DNA from: Allobaculum mucilyticum
GTDB lineage: Bacteria; Bacillota_I; Bacilli_A; Erysipelotrichales; Erysipelotrichaceae
Direction of reading: 5' to 3'
NCBI RefSeq assembly: GCF_022701195.1
Contig: NZ_CP078089.1
Location: 186,001-250,000 of the forward strand
DNA: 64,000 bases
How positions within the stretch are numbered: the first letter of the stretch is position 1; each line of letters begins with the position of its first letter. Positions 1 to 8,377 of this stretch are shown piece by piece. The notes beneath the pieces were generated by a model. It saw nothing but the letters and a program-made list of their open reading frames with translations, ran no database searches and was not told where the DNA came from. The position numbers were made by a program, and so were the translations under genes.

Positions 1-17
1 CTCCCTGAACCAGTTGA

Positions 18-1205
18 CTACAGTCTGTCCGAATGCGTTAAGTTCCTTAACCTGGGACCGGTTAAGATCTGCGAGAATGACTGCAGCCGATCGGCGGCAT
101 CCGCCTTTGTTCCATTTCTAAAGAACTCGCTCAGGGTATTTCGCATTTCATAGGCTTCCGTAAGATCATCGCTGATACTCAGCAGAAGCTCACGGAGCTC
201 ATACTCGTTTAACCACGTCTTGAAGTGGGCATTGTAGGTGCGTTCACCGTTCGGATCAAATACGTTTACCCAAATATCTTTCTTCTTCTTCGAATATGGA
301 TCTGGATTTTTAATCCTCTTTTTTGCATTGGGCTTAATTCCGAGAAGGTGATTCTGGTGTTTCAGAAGGTAATATTCATCGGACCCTTTCAGGGTGCCTT
401 TCATCGTCCGGATGCGGACCTCAGTCAGTCGCCTGTTGAATTCCTGCATCACATGGAACCTGTCACAGGCATAGATCGCGTCTGGAAAGAACTTTTTACA
501 GACAACCCTGTAAGTCTCGTACATATCCGCTGCAATAAACCGAACTTTTTGTCTCTCTTCCAGCGGGAAACTGCTGAAGAAGTCGATAAGATCCTGCTTT
601 TTCCGGCTGGGAAGCAGATCAACAGCGGTCTGCGTGTCGTAGTCCAGAAGCATGCATACATAGACTGAGGTTCCCGACTTAAAGGAATAAGTCTCGTCAA
701 GCTGCAGCACGCGGGGAAGCGTCGTCGCTTTGGGGATCTGGACATGATCGTCGAAGATGTGCTGAACAGTCGTAGGCGAGAGATTATAGCGCTTGGCAAC
801 TGATGTAAATGTTACGGCTGGGTCTCTCATTTCCTCGAGGACGCATACGACAGTAGAGACCGAGATCCTCTGCTTCTTGAAAACGAAGGGATTAAATTCA
901 TACCAGGTACGATTACATACCGGACATTTATAGCGGCGGGCATGATAGTTAATCTGACAGCGGCAGTTATGAAGAATTGAATGAGTTATTGTTTTGTCCA
1001 CGTAGTTACAGACATTCGGATGCTCATGTCCGCATCTTGGACAGGGTGGATAATCCGGTTTTAAAGTGACGTTGATAATGACTAAATCACCCAGATTGGT
1101 AGACGAAAGACTCTCGACGGCGTTCTGATCTAGTCCATAGAGCTCAAGAACGGAATTTTCGAGAGAAGTTATCGGTACATTACGGGTTTCTGCCTTCTTG
1201 CGCAT
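18..1205 (-). pseudogene. ISL3 family transposase, frameshifted near 3' end
   Basis: Cut-and-paste transposase of the ISL3 family. The N-terminal third has zinc-ribbon cysteine pairs (CPRCGHEH, CRC, CPVCNRTW) and then a helix-turn-helix-like stretch (SVAKRYNLSPTTVQHIF). The DDE domain shows LQLDETYS, FIAADMYETYR and YACDRFHVMQEFNRRL, typical of DDE_Tnp_ISL3. A strong Shine-Dalgarno (AAGGAGGAAGG) precedes the ATG at 1205. The reading frame stops at 18-20 after an unconvincing tail. From about position 90 downward, another frame encodes ILADLNRSQVKELNAF and then GQTVVNWFRE and stays open to the window edge, which is what an ISL3 C-terminus should look like. A one-base loss near 84-90 would explain this. 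It is probably an inactive copy, unless it is a sequencing error. Confidence 0.8.
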
Positions 1206-1256
1206 AGTCCTTCCTCCTTAGTGATGGCAGATTCTCATAGGAGGAGAAATGACGCG

Positions 1257-1808
1257 TCACGTTATAGGTTGAAAAATCGAAAAATGCAGAAATCCAGGAG
1301 AAATCATCAGGTAAGGACCGATTTTTACTGCGGAACATGTGAATAGATCGTTGAAAGTGCGCAGTCGTTTAAGAACGGCAGAAAAGCGCTTCTTCATCTG
1401 GTTTAGAAAGCGGTAGGCCGTCGATGCATCAACCAGTCCGTTGGACTGCTTGGAAACTGGCTTTCCACTGTTGTGAAGCTGAATGATTTCAGCAGCGGTG
1501 TCGCTGCAGATCTGGAAGCTGGGAATGACGAAAAGCGGCAGAACACGATGGGTTCTGCCGCAATGTGGGCAATGGACTCGGTGGATAGTGAGGCTTACTA
1601 CGGTTTGTGCCGATTGGATCTTAACACTTCGGTTGCATGTGTCATGGCGGTACAGCCGATGTCCGCAATCAGGGCAGACAGGATGACCAGCCATAAAATG
1701 ATCGTAGTCCTGGTTGTATTCAGACTGAAGGTGATGTTGGATAGCAGTCGGATCCGAATCTGTATTCTTAAGGAGATCGTTGTTAAGGGGATGTCCGATT
1801 GTTATCAT
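1257..1808 (-). CDS. Zinc-ribbon protein (DUF6431-like) upstream of ISL3 transposase
   Basis: A 183-residue protein with two CxxC pairs (CPDCGHRLYRHDTC and CPHCGRTH, roughly residues 45-85), spaced like a zinc ribbon, followed by a helical region (KPVSKQSNGLVDASTAYRFLNQMKKR) that may be a helix-turn-helix. It sits 51 nt upstream of the ISL3 transposase on the same strand, so it is probably an accessory gene of that element. The zinc-ribbon arrangement resembles the transposase N-terminus, and a DNA-binding helper role is an inference. The assignment to the DUF6431 family is from memory of similar short Firmicutes proteins and is not certain. The ribosome site before the ATG at 1808 is weak (AAAGG). 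Confidence 0.55.
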   Translation of the reverse strand: MITIGHPLNNDLLKNTDSDPTAIQHHLQSEYNQDYDHFMAGHPVCPDCGHRLYRHDTCNRSVKIQSAQTVVSLTIHRVHCPHCGRTHRVLPLFVIPSFQICSDTAAEIIQLHNSGKPVSKQSNGLVDASTAYRFLNQMKKRFSAVLKRLRTFNDLFTCSAVKIGPYLMISPGFLHFSIFQPIT

Positions 1809-1826
1809 ATAGATGCCTTTCTGGGC

Positions 1827-1877
1827 AGGACGAAACCTTTTGAGTGGCCAACTTCAAATGGGGTTTCGTCCTTTTTT
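1827..1877 (+). terminator. Perfect 11-bp hairpin plus T-run, antisense to IS genes
   Basis: AGGACGAAACC (1827-1837) pairs with GGTTTCGTCCT (1862-1872), followed by seven T. This is an intrinsic terminator on the plus strand, yet no plus-strand gene lies upstream of it. It would stop antisense transcripts coming out of the element, or mark the element end. Confidence 0.6.
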
Positions 1878-2028
1878 TACGCTTTGTTACTCCTAACTGT
1901 ATTTCGTGCGGAAAGCTCTTTCAATACCCATAAGTCTCAGAGAGGCGAAAACCTCAAGAAATTTATAGACTGTCTTTTTTTGCCAACTATTGCCCCGTAT
2001 ACTGTTTTTATGAATTGAGAGAAATTGT

Positions 2029-2877
2029 ATGAAGAAAAACAGGAAGAGAATCATTCTGATTCTGCTGGGTGCTGTGATGCTGACAGGATGCGCAACGCCA
2101 TCAGCAGACAAAGAAGATTCCAGACTGACAGAGCAGAAGAAAACTGAAGAACAGCTCAACTCAAAAGTCGAAAATTCTCAATCGAGTGACACAACTTCCA
2201 GCAAAACCTCCCCACCCCTCGGCAGCGAATCGAATTCTGACGAACAGAACGAAAGCGTAACGGCTGATGAAAATGAAATCGTCGATACGGGTGAAACAGC
2301 TGATGCCAGCGCTCAGCCACAGTCAACTAACTCGATCCGACTGGATGTTCCTCAGTTCGCTCAGGAAACGAATTATTACTGTGCTGTTGCCTGCCTGCAG
2401 ATGGTCCTTGCGTACCATGGAATCGAAGAAAGCCAGGATACGCTGGCAGCCGGGCTGAAGACAAGTCCGGTAACTGGTACGGAGTATGCAGATCTTGCCA
2501 GGGAAGCCTCCATCTATATTTTTGGAAAAGCTCCTGAAAATGATATCGAGCCTGGCTATCGTTCACTCATCTGGAACAGAAATGAAGGAACAGATCAGAT
2601 GAAAGAACAGTTCTTCACGCGCACGAACACGGATCTGCGATCGGGCGATCCGGTCTTTGTCTCCGTCAATCCGGCTATAGCCTATGAAGGAAAAGGGGAT
2701 GCGGTTCATGAAATGGTTCTGTATGGTGCAGACTACGACGAACAGGGACGCGCTATCCATTACTATTGCATTGATCCGTATTACCATGACGCAGAGTTTG
2801 GCGGCAAAAAGGTGTTTACTGCCGATGAGCTGTGGACAGCCATGAACAACAACCCGGAACCTGGCTACGTCTGGTAG
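2029..2877 (+). CDS. Lipoprotein with C39-like peptidase domain
   Basis: A 282-residue exported lipoprotein. Residues 1-21 are a lipoprotein signal with lipobox LTGC. A Ser/Thr/Glu-rich linker follows to about residue 100, then a C39-like (Peptidase_C39_2) papain-fold domain. The expected catalytic Cys is in YYCAVACLQM, the His in DAVHEMVLYGAD and the Asp in YCIDPYYHD, so the domain looks active. C39-like domains cleave peptides, often bacteriocin leaders when fused to ABC transporters. Here it stands alone on the outer face of the membrane, so the substrate is unknown. It is monocistronic with its own terminator and is flanked by the ISL3 element. Confidence 0.8.
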   Translation: MKKNRKRIILILLGAVMLTGCATPSADKEDSRLTEQKKTEEQLNSKVENSQSSDTTSSKTSPPLGSESNSDEQNESVTADENEIVDTGETADASAQPQSTNSIRLDVPQFAQETNYYCAVACLQMVLAYHGIEESQDTLAAGLKTSPVTGTEYADLAREASIYIFGKAPENDIEPGYRSLIWNRNEGTDQMKEQFFTRTNTDLRSGDPVFVSVNPAIAYEGKGDAVHEMVLYGADYDEQGRAIHYYCIDPYYHDAEFGGKKVFTADELWTAMNNNPEPGYVW

Positions 2878-2938
2878 AGCAGAGAAAAAGATACTTTTTA
2901 TCTATTCTGTGTTCCCTGTTCAGATGGTTCAGAATGCT

Positions 2939-2973
2939 AAAAAGCCAGAGGTCACTGACCTCCGGCTTTTTAT
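2939..2973. terminator. Bidirectional intrinsic terminator
   Basis: An A-run, a near-perfect stem around GAGGTCA-c-TGACCTC with GGC/GCC extension, and a T-run. It serves the plus-strand lipoprotein and the minus-strand exporter genes that converge here; its last bases overlap the 3' end of the exporter gene. Confidence 0.8.
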
Positions 2974-3695
2974 TGATTCGAGTGATTCTCATCTGGATCA
3001 GTATGATCCGGATGACTCTGATCAGAGTCTGGTGCAGCAGATTCAGTATGAACACACGGCCGCAGCAGCAGAATGCTTTCTTCTCTTAAGGGAACAGGAT
3101 CATCAAGAACTTTATCCGGATGAGATCGCCTTGCTTTGCGAACGGGCAGGCTGTTTTTTCTTTCCTGCAGACGGGTCGGCGATGGAAAGCCGTTTGTTCG
3201 GATACTCTGCTCGACCTGAACGATTTTCTTTGCGGCACCGACGGCTTTTCTTTTGGAATAGAAGAAAAAACGGGTGAGCGTAGAAATGATGATGATGGCA
3301 ATGGCCAGCATACCCGATATGGAAAGCAGATCGACTGCACGGGAAGCCCCCTGCGCAATCTGTCCGGTCGCAAAATCGACCATCATTTCATAGGCTGTTC
3401 CGCCAGGAACAAGCGGAATCAGTGCGCAGGCCGTAAAAGTTGTCACCATGGTTTTCTGCAAGCGGGCAAAGATTTCGCCCAGAATACCGATGACCAGCGC
3501 CGCCACAAAACAGGAAAGACCTTCCGGCCAGGAACAGCTCGAACAGTATTCGTAGATCATGCCGCCGATCGCACCTGTAAAACCGGCCAGCAGAAGATTT
3601 TTGCCGCGGACATTGAAGAGAACGCCAAAGCCTAAGGAAGCCAGTCCGGCTCCCAGGAAATCCTGAACCCAGAGCAGATAATTGATAGAACTCAT
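2970..3695 (-). CDS. Threonine/serine exporter, small ThrE-like subunit (DUF3815)
   Basis: A 241-residue membrane protein. About four to five hydrophobic segments fill residues 5-145 and match the C-terminal half of ThrE exporters (GxLGFGVLFNVRGKNLLLAG, LVPGGTAYEMM). The last 90 residues are a charged, polar tail that lacks resemblance to the family and may be cytoplasmic. The ATG overlaps the end of the upstream DUF1212 gene by 4 nt, so the two halves are translationally coupled and probably form one transporter that exports threonine or serine. The tail reaches into the terminator hairpin. Confidence 0.8.
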   Translation of the reverse strand: MSSINYLLWVQDFLGAGLASLGFGVLFNVRGKNLLLAGFTGAIGGMIYEYCSSCSWPEGLSCFVAALVIGILGEIFARLQKTMVTTFTACALIPLVPGGTAYEMMVDFATGQIAQGASRAVDLLSISGMLAIAIIIISTLTRFFFYSKRKAVGAAKKIVQVEQSIRTNGFPSPTRLQERKNSLPVRKARRSHPDKVLDDPVPLREESILLLRPCVHTESAAPDSDQSHPDHTDPDENHSNQ

Positions 3696-4489
3696 GCAAT
3701 GAAGCCCTCCATGACATACAGACCCAGAAGGACGCCAATCGCTATCGAACAGGCAATTAACAGAGCCTGCATGAGCAGAACGAGTGCGGAAAGCGGTTCA
3801 TCCATAACAGAATCCCGCAGGGCGTTAGTAATCATGAGTCCTGGAACCAGAAGCATGATGGAAGAGATGATCATATTGGACTGGCTGCTTGCCGGAACAA
3901 GCCGGTGAAAGATCACTGCCCCGGCTGCTGCGACAAAGGCCAGAGCCAGGTTGACGAGGTATTCGTTGATGCGAAGCTTTTCAAGCATGATGGAGCAGAA
4001 TCGAATGGCCAGTCCGATCAGAAAGACAAATGCGAGCTCGATCGGTCCGCCGCCAAAGAAAACGGAAAATCCGGCTGCTCCGATCGCTCCCCAGAGAGAT
4101 TTGGTCAGCGGCGAATAATCGGGAACACTCTGTGCTTCTTCAATGCGCTTCATCAGCTCATCCGGGCTGTAATGTTCCTTCTCCGCTTTGCGGGCCAGAT
4201 CATTGATCGCACTGACTAATGCCAGATTCCGGCTGGAGGTATGCATGCGGGCAATCCGGGTAACCGTAATGTTGTCAGCCTGGACCGAACAGAGAATTCC
4301 GGTGACCATGACATAGCTGATGCACTGGGTGACACCAGGGATCGATTCGCCTAGACGCGTCATCGTTTCCTCTACACGGTAGACTTCTGCTCCGGAATTC
4401 ATCAGCAGTTCGCCAGCCCGTACCACGCAGTCGGCACTTTTTTCTACATTGGCCAGAACAGATGGCGAAACAAGATATTCTTCTTCCAT
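3692..4489 (-). CDS. Threonine/serine exporter, large ThrE-like subunit (DUF1212)
   Basis: A 265-residue protein matching the N-terminal half of ThrE. The soluble part (residues 10-120) has the family signature around GELLMNSGAEVYRVEETMTR, and five hydrophobic segments follow. Together with the downstream small subunit it forms a split ThrE exporter, as is common in Firmicutes. A threonine aldolase gene lies just upstream on the same strand, which makes threonine or serine the likely substrate. The 283-nt leader upstream contains the threonine-aldolase terminator and a GC-rich structure (4594-4641). Confidence 0.85.
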   Translation of the reverse strand: MEEEYLVSPSVLANVEKSADCVVRAGELLMNSGAEVYRVEETMTRLGESIPGVTQCISYVMVTGILCSVQADNITVTRIARMHTSSRNLALVSAINDLARKAEKEHYSPDELMKRIEEAQSVPDYSPLTKSLWGAIGAAGFSVFFGGGPIELAFVFLIGLAIRFCSIMLEKLRINEYLVNLALAFVAAAGAVIFHRLVPASSQSNMIISSIMLLVPGLMITNALRDSVMDEPLSALVLLMQALLIACSIAIGVLLGLYVMEGFIA

Positions 4490-4593
4490 GCGTACTTCCT
4501 TTCTGTCAATCTGTCTTTTCTGTCTTCCAGAACCTGGAATTAAAATACTTCAGATCCACTGTACTTCATCTGCTTTAAGGATTTCTTCTGGAA

Positions 4594-4641
4594 AGACCGG
4601 GATGGACTTCAGCGGGTCAGGCAGGATTCCCTGCCCGGTCT
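4594..4641 (-). promoter_or_regulatory. GC-rich stem in leader of exporter operon
   Basis: AGACCGGG (4594-4601) is complementary to CCCGGTCT (4634-4641), with a smaller GCAGG/CCTGC hairpin nested inside. It lies in the likely 5' leader of the exporter genes. No known riboswitch or T-box signature was recognised. Confidence 0.3.
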
Positions 4642-4711
4642 GCTCAGATTCTGATTTTTTTATCGTTTATTTTCAGCGCCATAATGCAATTGCAACTATT
4701 TCACATGGAAA

Positions 4712-4742
4712 CAGCCGCAGAGAGCAATCGGCTCTGCGGCTG
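4712..4742 (-). terminator. Intrinsic terminator after threonine aldolase
   Basis: CAGCCGCAGAG pairs with CTCTGCGGCTG around a 9-nt loop, and TTT follows on the minus strand, 31 nt after the threonine aldolase stop codon. Confidence 0.7.
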
Positions 4743-4772
4743 TATTCTTCCTTTGTATTACGGGATAAAACT

Positions 4773-5885
4773 TTACAAGAGTTCAGGATTCAGTACTGCC
4801 TCTTCCTGTACATCATCTGCCAGAAGTTCTTTTTCTTCTTCGTTTTTCCGTTTGGAACGGTTCATCGCAATCTCAAGATACTGACAGAGTGTTTCAACAT
4901 CGGTTTTTGTCGTATGCCAGCTGGTGACCAGACGGATGACGATGTTGTCTTCCCAGTGTGTCCAGACTTCAAAGCTGACTTTGTCTTTAAGGTAGTTGTA
5001 CTGGGCTGGGTTAAGGACCACAAAAATCTGGTTGGTCGTTGATTTCATGAACAGTGGATAGCCAAGCGCAATCGCACGGTCCTGAATCTTTTTGCCAAGT
5101 TCATTGGCATAGCCGGCGCACTTGTAGAAATCGTCGTTTTCAAACAGGCCGATAAACTGCATGGCAATCAGCCAGCCTTTTGCCAGAATGGCACCGGACT
5201 GTTTCTGGATATTGCGAAAATACGGGCGAAGGTTCTGGTTGATGATCAGGGCTGCTTCGCCAAACAGCGCGCCGTTCTTTGTACCGCCGACGGTAAAAAG
5301 ATCGCACCATCTTGCGATGTCATTGAGCGAATAGTCAATGCCGCTCATCAGTGCCTGACCCATACGGGCACCATCCATCATGAGGTACAGATCGAGTGAA
5401 CGGCAGACTTCTGACAGGTCTTCAAGTTCAGCCCGGGTATAGACCGTGCCAAATTCTGTCGCATTCGAAATATAGACAAGACGCGGTTCGATCAGGTAAT
5501 TCGGATCTTCCCGGCAGTGCCGTACGACCTTTTCAAGGGTCTGCGCCGTGAGCTTGCCGTTGGAGTTTGGAACAGAAATAATTTTGTGTCCGCCGGCCTC
5601 AATCGCACCGGCTTCGTGTTCAATAATATGTCCGGTGTCGCAGCTGACAACTGCCTCATACGGACGGAGTACCTGACGGATCATGACGATATTGGTCAGC
5701 GTACCGGAAACAATAAAATGAATATCCGCCGGATAGTCCGGCAGCTTCGACTGGATCAGTTCAGCTGCCCGTTTTGAATAGGCATCTTCACCATAGCCCG
5801 GATTCGACTCATCATTGGCTTTGACGAGCAGATCCATAATGGGCTTAATGCAGCCTTCGCCGTAGTCGTTTCTGAAAAATAACAT
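4773..5885 (-). CDS. Low-specificity threonine aldolase, PLP-dependent
   Basis: A 370-residue fold-type I PLP enzyme of the beta-eliminating-lyase/threonine aldolase group, which cleaves threonine to glycine and acetaldehyde. FRNDYGEG near the N-terminus, the cofactor region GTLTN, the PLP Asp in MMDGARMGQA and the Schiff-base lysine in FTVGGTKNGALFG are all present. The C-terminus carries about 25 extra charged residues compared with a typical 340-residue enzyme. It lies upstream of a ThrE-type exporter on the same strand, but a terminator separates them. Together they suggest local handling of threonine or serine. Confidence 0.85.
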   Translation of the reverse strand: MLFFRNDYGEGCIKPIMDLLVKANDESNPGYGEDAYSKRAAELIQSKLPDYPADIHFIVSGTLTNIVMIRQVLRPYEAVVSCDTGHIIEHEAGAIEAGGHKIISVPNSNGKLTAQTLEKVVRHCREDPNYLIEPRLVYISNATEFGTVYTRAELEDLSEVCRSLDLYLMMDGARMGQALMSGIDYSLNDIARWCDLFTVGGTKNGALFGEAALIINQNLRPYFRNIQKQSGAILAKGWLIAMQFIGLFENDDFYKCAGYANELGKKIQDRAIALGYPLFMKSTTNQIFVVLNPAQYNYLKDKVSFEVWTHWEDNIVIRLVTSWHTTKTDVETLCQYLEIAMNRSKRKNEEEKELLADDVQEEAVLNPELL

Positions 5886-6005
5886 GGGATCCTCTTCTTC
5901 TCTGAATGTTGTTGCTCTATTTTTGAATATAGCTCAGATTCATGCATTCGTGAATACGCCATCCGGATTGTGATTATGATTTACCTATCCTTACCCGTAT
6001 TAAAA

Positions 6006-6034
6006 AGCCCGTCTGCTGCAGGAGCAGCCGGGCT
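6006..6034 (-). terminator. Intrinsic terminator
   Basis: AGCCCG-t-CTGCT pairs with AGCAG-c-CGGGCT, followed by TTTTT on the minus strand. It lies about 105 nt past the stop of the GH13-like lipoprotein gene. Confidence 0.7.
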
Positions 6035-6140
6035 GGATCATGCTGAATCTGAATCATCCGTCTGCAGCATCTCCTCTATCGCTGCATAGCGGCATCAATT
6101 CGACTTGCTGCTGAATCTTTGTGCAGTGAAGTTTTCCTGG

Positions 6141-7757
6141 CTACTTGAGCAGAGCCATGGAATATGGCGGAAGAGTCAGCGTGTTGTCTTCAAGTGTGAT
6201 ATCTTTGGACGAGGTTAAAAGCATGCCGCCAAGTTCAGCCGGCAGACCGGAAATCTGAATAGATTCCGTATTTACTTTCTGTTCGTCGCCGGAGAGGTTG
6301 AAGACAAGAACAGTCTGGGAATTAGACGTTGTTTTATTCAGAACCAGAACGCGTTCGTTAGACAGATCGCCATTCATGGTCATCGAGCCGCTCTGAATGG
6401 ACTGGTAGGAATCACGAAGCAGAATAGCCTGCTGAACAAAATTCAGAATCGAGTTGCCGTCTGCTTTCTGCTCGAAAAGAGAACCGAACTGCAGATCAAT
6501 CTGAGTCTGAGATTCTTCTTCTGAGGAATCCTGTGCGTTGTTCTCTTCATCCGGATTTTCGATGGCATCCACGATCAGCTCAGCCTGTTCGCTGGTCAGA
6601 CCGAGTTCATCGCCGGAAGTGATAAAGATCTGGCCGCTGGTCATCAGCTGCAGAGCAAGCGTCATCTTATACTGGGCAAGACGCGCATCGGATTTAAGCA
6701 GGTCAAGCGAGCTGTTGGTGCTGTTGATAAAGGATGCGGTTGCTCCCTGTGTACGCTGGCTGTTCTGTTCGAGATAGGTTCCGAGTTCAGTGGCGTTGAT
6801 GGTACCTGTTGCTGCTTTTGCCAGCATACCTTCTGCGCCTTCGCTTGCGCGGTCAGCTGCAAAAGCCGGGATGTTTGCGATCGGATCGGCCCAGTTGGAA
6901 TAGGTAAAGACATTAATGGCTTTAGGGTTCTTTTCCTTGACCATGGCATCGAACCAGGTCATGAACTCCGCAGCGTTCTCATCTTTGTTGACATACAGAT
7001 CCGTGTAGTCCGGGATATAGAATCCGCTGACACCAAGGTCTGTGTAATGAGTAACCAGCTGTTCAATCATCTGACGCACGATCGTGCTGTCAAGATTCAG
7101 TCTTGGCGTATCGCTCTGCGGCAGCGACTGATAGAAGAAGGATGTATTGCCGATGCGGGTATAGTTCTCTTCAGACTTGTCTTTGTCGACATAGAACATG
7201 CCGAAGAGTTCCGGATCGCGGTTTACAAGTTCTTCAAATTCAACATCAGGATTGCTGTTGACAAGATCGACAAGACGACGGAAATCGCTGTTTTCTGTAG
7301 AAATGCCAGCCAGTTCAAGCGTAATCATGACAGGCATGTTGAGCGAAGCAGCTCTTGAGCAGAGTGACTTCAGATCATTTTCTGTTCCTAAAGCCGGATT
7401 CATTGTCTGCAGATCACGGGTAACCATGTTGTCATCGAGCGAAAGAAGATCGGTGAGCAGGATGCCGGACATGTTGAGATCCGTATTTGTATTCACATCT
7501 CCATCTGAGAGATATTCAATGTCCGTCATAACGCTGCGAAGTGTTCCAGGTTCGCCAGTTGCTTTATCTGTAAACAGAGCCGGGTTGATCTGATACCACA
7601 GACGCATATCGGCTGTTCCGTTTACAATGTTTTTTGAGTTGGCTGTCTGCATGACACTCAGAGCTGTCACCTCAGAATTTTTATCGTTGTCCTTTTTGCA
7701 TCCGGCAAGACCGATGGCCATTGCAGCAGAAAGCGCAAGGATTATTAATTTCTTCAT
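6141..7757 (-). CDS. Lipoprotein with degenerate GH13 (alpha-amylase-like) domain
   Basis: A 538-residue protein with a lipoprotein signal (lipobox LAGC near residue 20). The rest follows the order of a GH13 hydrolase: WYQINPALF start, MNPALGTENDLKSLCSRAA then MPVMITLEL (region I strand), LGVSGFYIPDY (region II), VFTYSNW (region III), SFINSTNSS (region IV), then SGQIFITSGDELG and a beta C-terminal domain ending LPPYSMALL. The nucleophile Asp, the acid/base Glu and the region IV His-Asp pair are all replaced. It should therefore be catalytically dead and may bind glycans or have a structural role. A strong Shine-Dalgarno (AGGAGG) lies before the ATG. It is monocistronic. Confidence 0.75.
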   Translation of the reverse strand: MKKLIILALSAAMAIGLAGCKKDNDKNSEVTALSVMQTANSKNIVNGTADMRLWYQINPALFTDKATGEPGTLRSVMTDIEYLSDGDVNTNTDLNMSGILLTDLLSLDDNMVTRDLQTMNPALGTENDLKSLCSRAASLNMPVMITLELAGISTENSDFRRLVDLVNSNPDVEFEELVNRDPELFGMFYVDKDKSEENYTRIGNTSFFYQSLPQSDTPRLNLDSTIVRQMIEQLVTHYTDLGVSGFYIPDYTDLYVNKDENAAEFMTWFDAMVKEKNPKAINVFTYSNWADPIANIPAFAADRASEGAEGMLAKAATGTINATELGTYLEQNSQRTQGATASFINSTNSSLDLLKSDARLAQYKMTLALQLMTSGQIFITSGDELGLTSEQAELIVDAIENPDEENNAQDSSEEESQTQIDLQFGSLFEQKADGNSILNFVQQAILLRDSYQSIQSGSMTMNGDLSNERVLVLNKTTSNSQTVLVFNLSGDEQKVNTESIQISGLPAELGGMLLTSSKDITLEDNTLTLPPYSMALLK

Positions 7758-7809
7758 GAAAAACCTCCTGATTCAGTCCCTTCACTGAATGGATCTCAGG
7801 ACTTCTAAT

Positions 7810-7815
7810 ATTATA
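7810..7815 (-). promoter_or_regulatory. Predicted -10 box of GH13-like lipoprotein gene
   Basis: TATAAT on the minus strand, about 50 nt upstream of the start codon. The matching -35 is poor (TTCACG at 19-nt spacing). Confidence 0.4.
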
Positions 7816-8281
7816 CCTGAGCATATTAAAAAGACGTGAATGGAAAGAGGAAGAGATTTACAAGCCATCCTGACTGTCCGGAATTCTCCACGCAAAGAGT
7901 GGAAAAATCCTGTTGGGATAGAAACGACTTAAGTTATTTTATCCAATATACAATTAATTCCGACTGAAGTATTACAAAGTATTCTCCCTGCTTTTGGGCA
8001 ATTCATTCAATCTGTCTGCCGGTGTTAAAAACAGTCCTTTGCTCAAAGCAGATCCACTATTTTCATATATCGGCCTTGATATGCGCTTACATTTTTAACA
8101 GGATCTTTATTTAATCGCCTTTTTATTGCCAGAACGGATTCAGTCACAGACTTGCAAAGAGATTTATGCATCCCAGCTCTGATACAGCTTTTTACCTGTT
8201 CTGTGCCAGAATATCGCAGCACAGAGATTGCGCCAACAGGAATAACGGCCGCTTCTGATCGAAGCAAGGACGTTCGAAAAA

Positions 8282-8327
8282 CAGAAAACCGCGATCTGCA
8301 GGATGGTTCCTGTAAATCGCGGTTCTG
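8282..8327. terminator. Terminator of the butyrate operon
   Basis: CAGAAAACCGCGAT pairs with ATCGCGGTTCTG (one A bulge); on the minus strand the stem is followed by T-rich sequence. It lies 50 nt beyond the CoA-transferase stop. Confidence 0.7.
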
Positions 8328-8377
8328 TATTTTGTCATGCTGATAACAGCGAAACAGAGCTGAATGATTCTGAAGAA

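Larger units (their letters stand above)
1..1877 (-). mobile_element. ISL3-type insertion sequence, partial (left end outside window)
   Basis: Two minus-strand genes with a 51-nt gap, a small zinc-ribbon protein and an ISL3 transposase, form one unit that runs off the window start. The right limit is placed at a hairpin with a T-run (1827-1877), which may be close to the element end, but terminal inverted repeats cannot be tested because the other end is missing. The boundary is therefore approximate. Confidence 0.6.
7758..8377. other. Gene-free interval
   Basis: 620 bp between the CoA-transferase stop and the GH13-like lipoprotein start. It holds the lipoprotein promoter on its left side and the CoA-transferase terminator on its right. 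A 74-codon minus-strand open frame (8043-8267) has no recognisable family and no good ribosome site, so it is not called. Confidence 0.5.

Noticed and set aside
4490-4772. Possible T-box before the exporter genes
   Set aside because: The T-box antiterminator sequence (GGGTGG-NACCGCG type) is absent on either strand.
8043-8267. 74-codon minus-strand open frame between the CoA-transferase and the lipoprotein
   Set aside because: No family resemblance, weak start context and no conserved neighbour.
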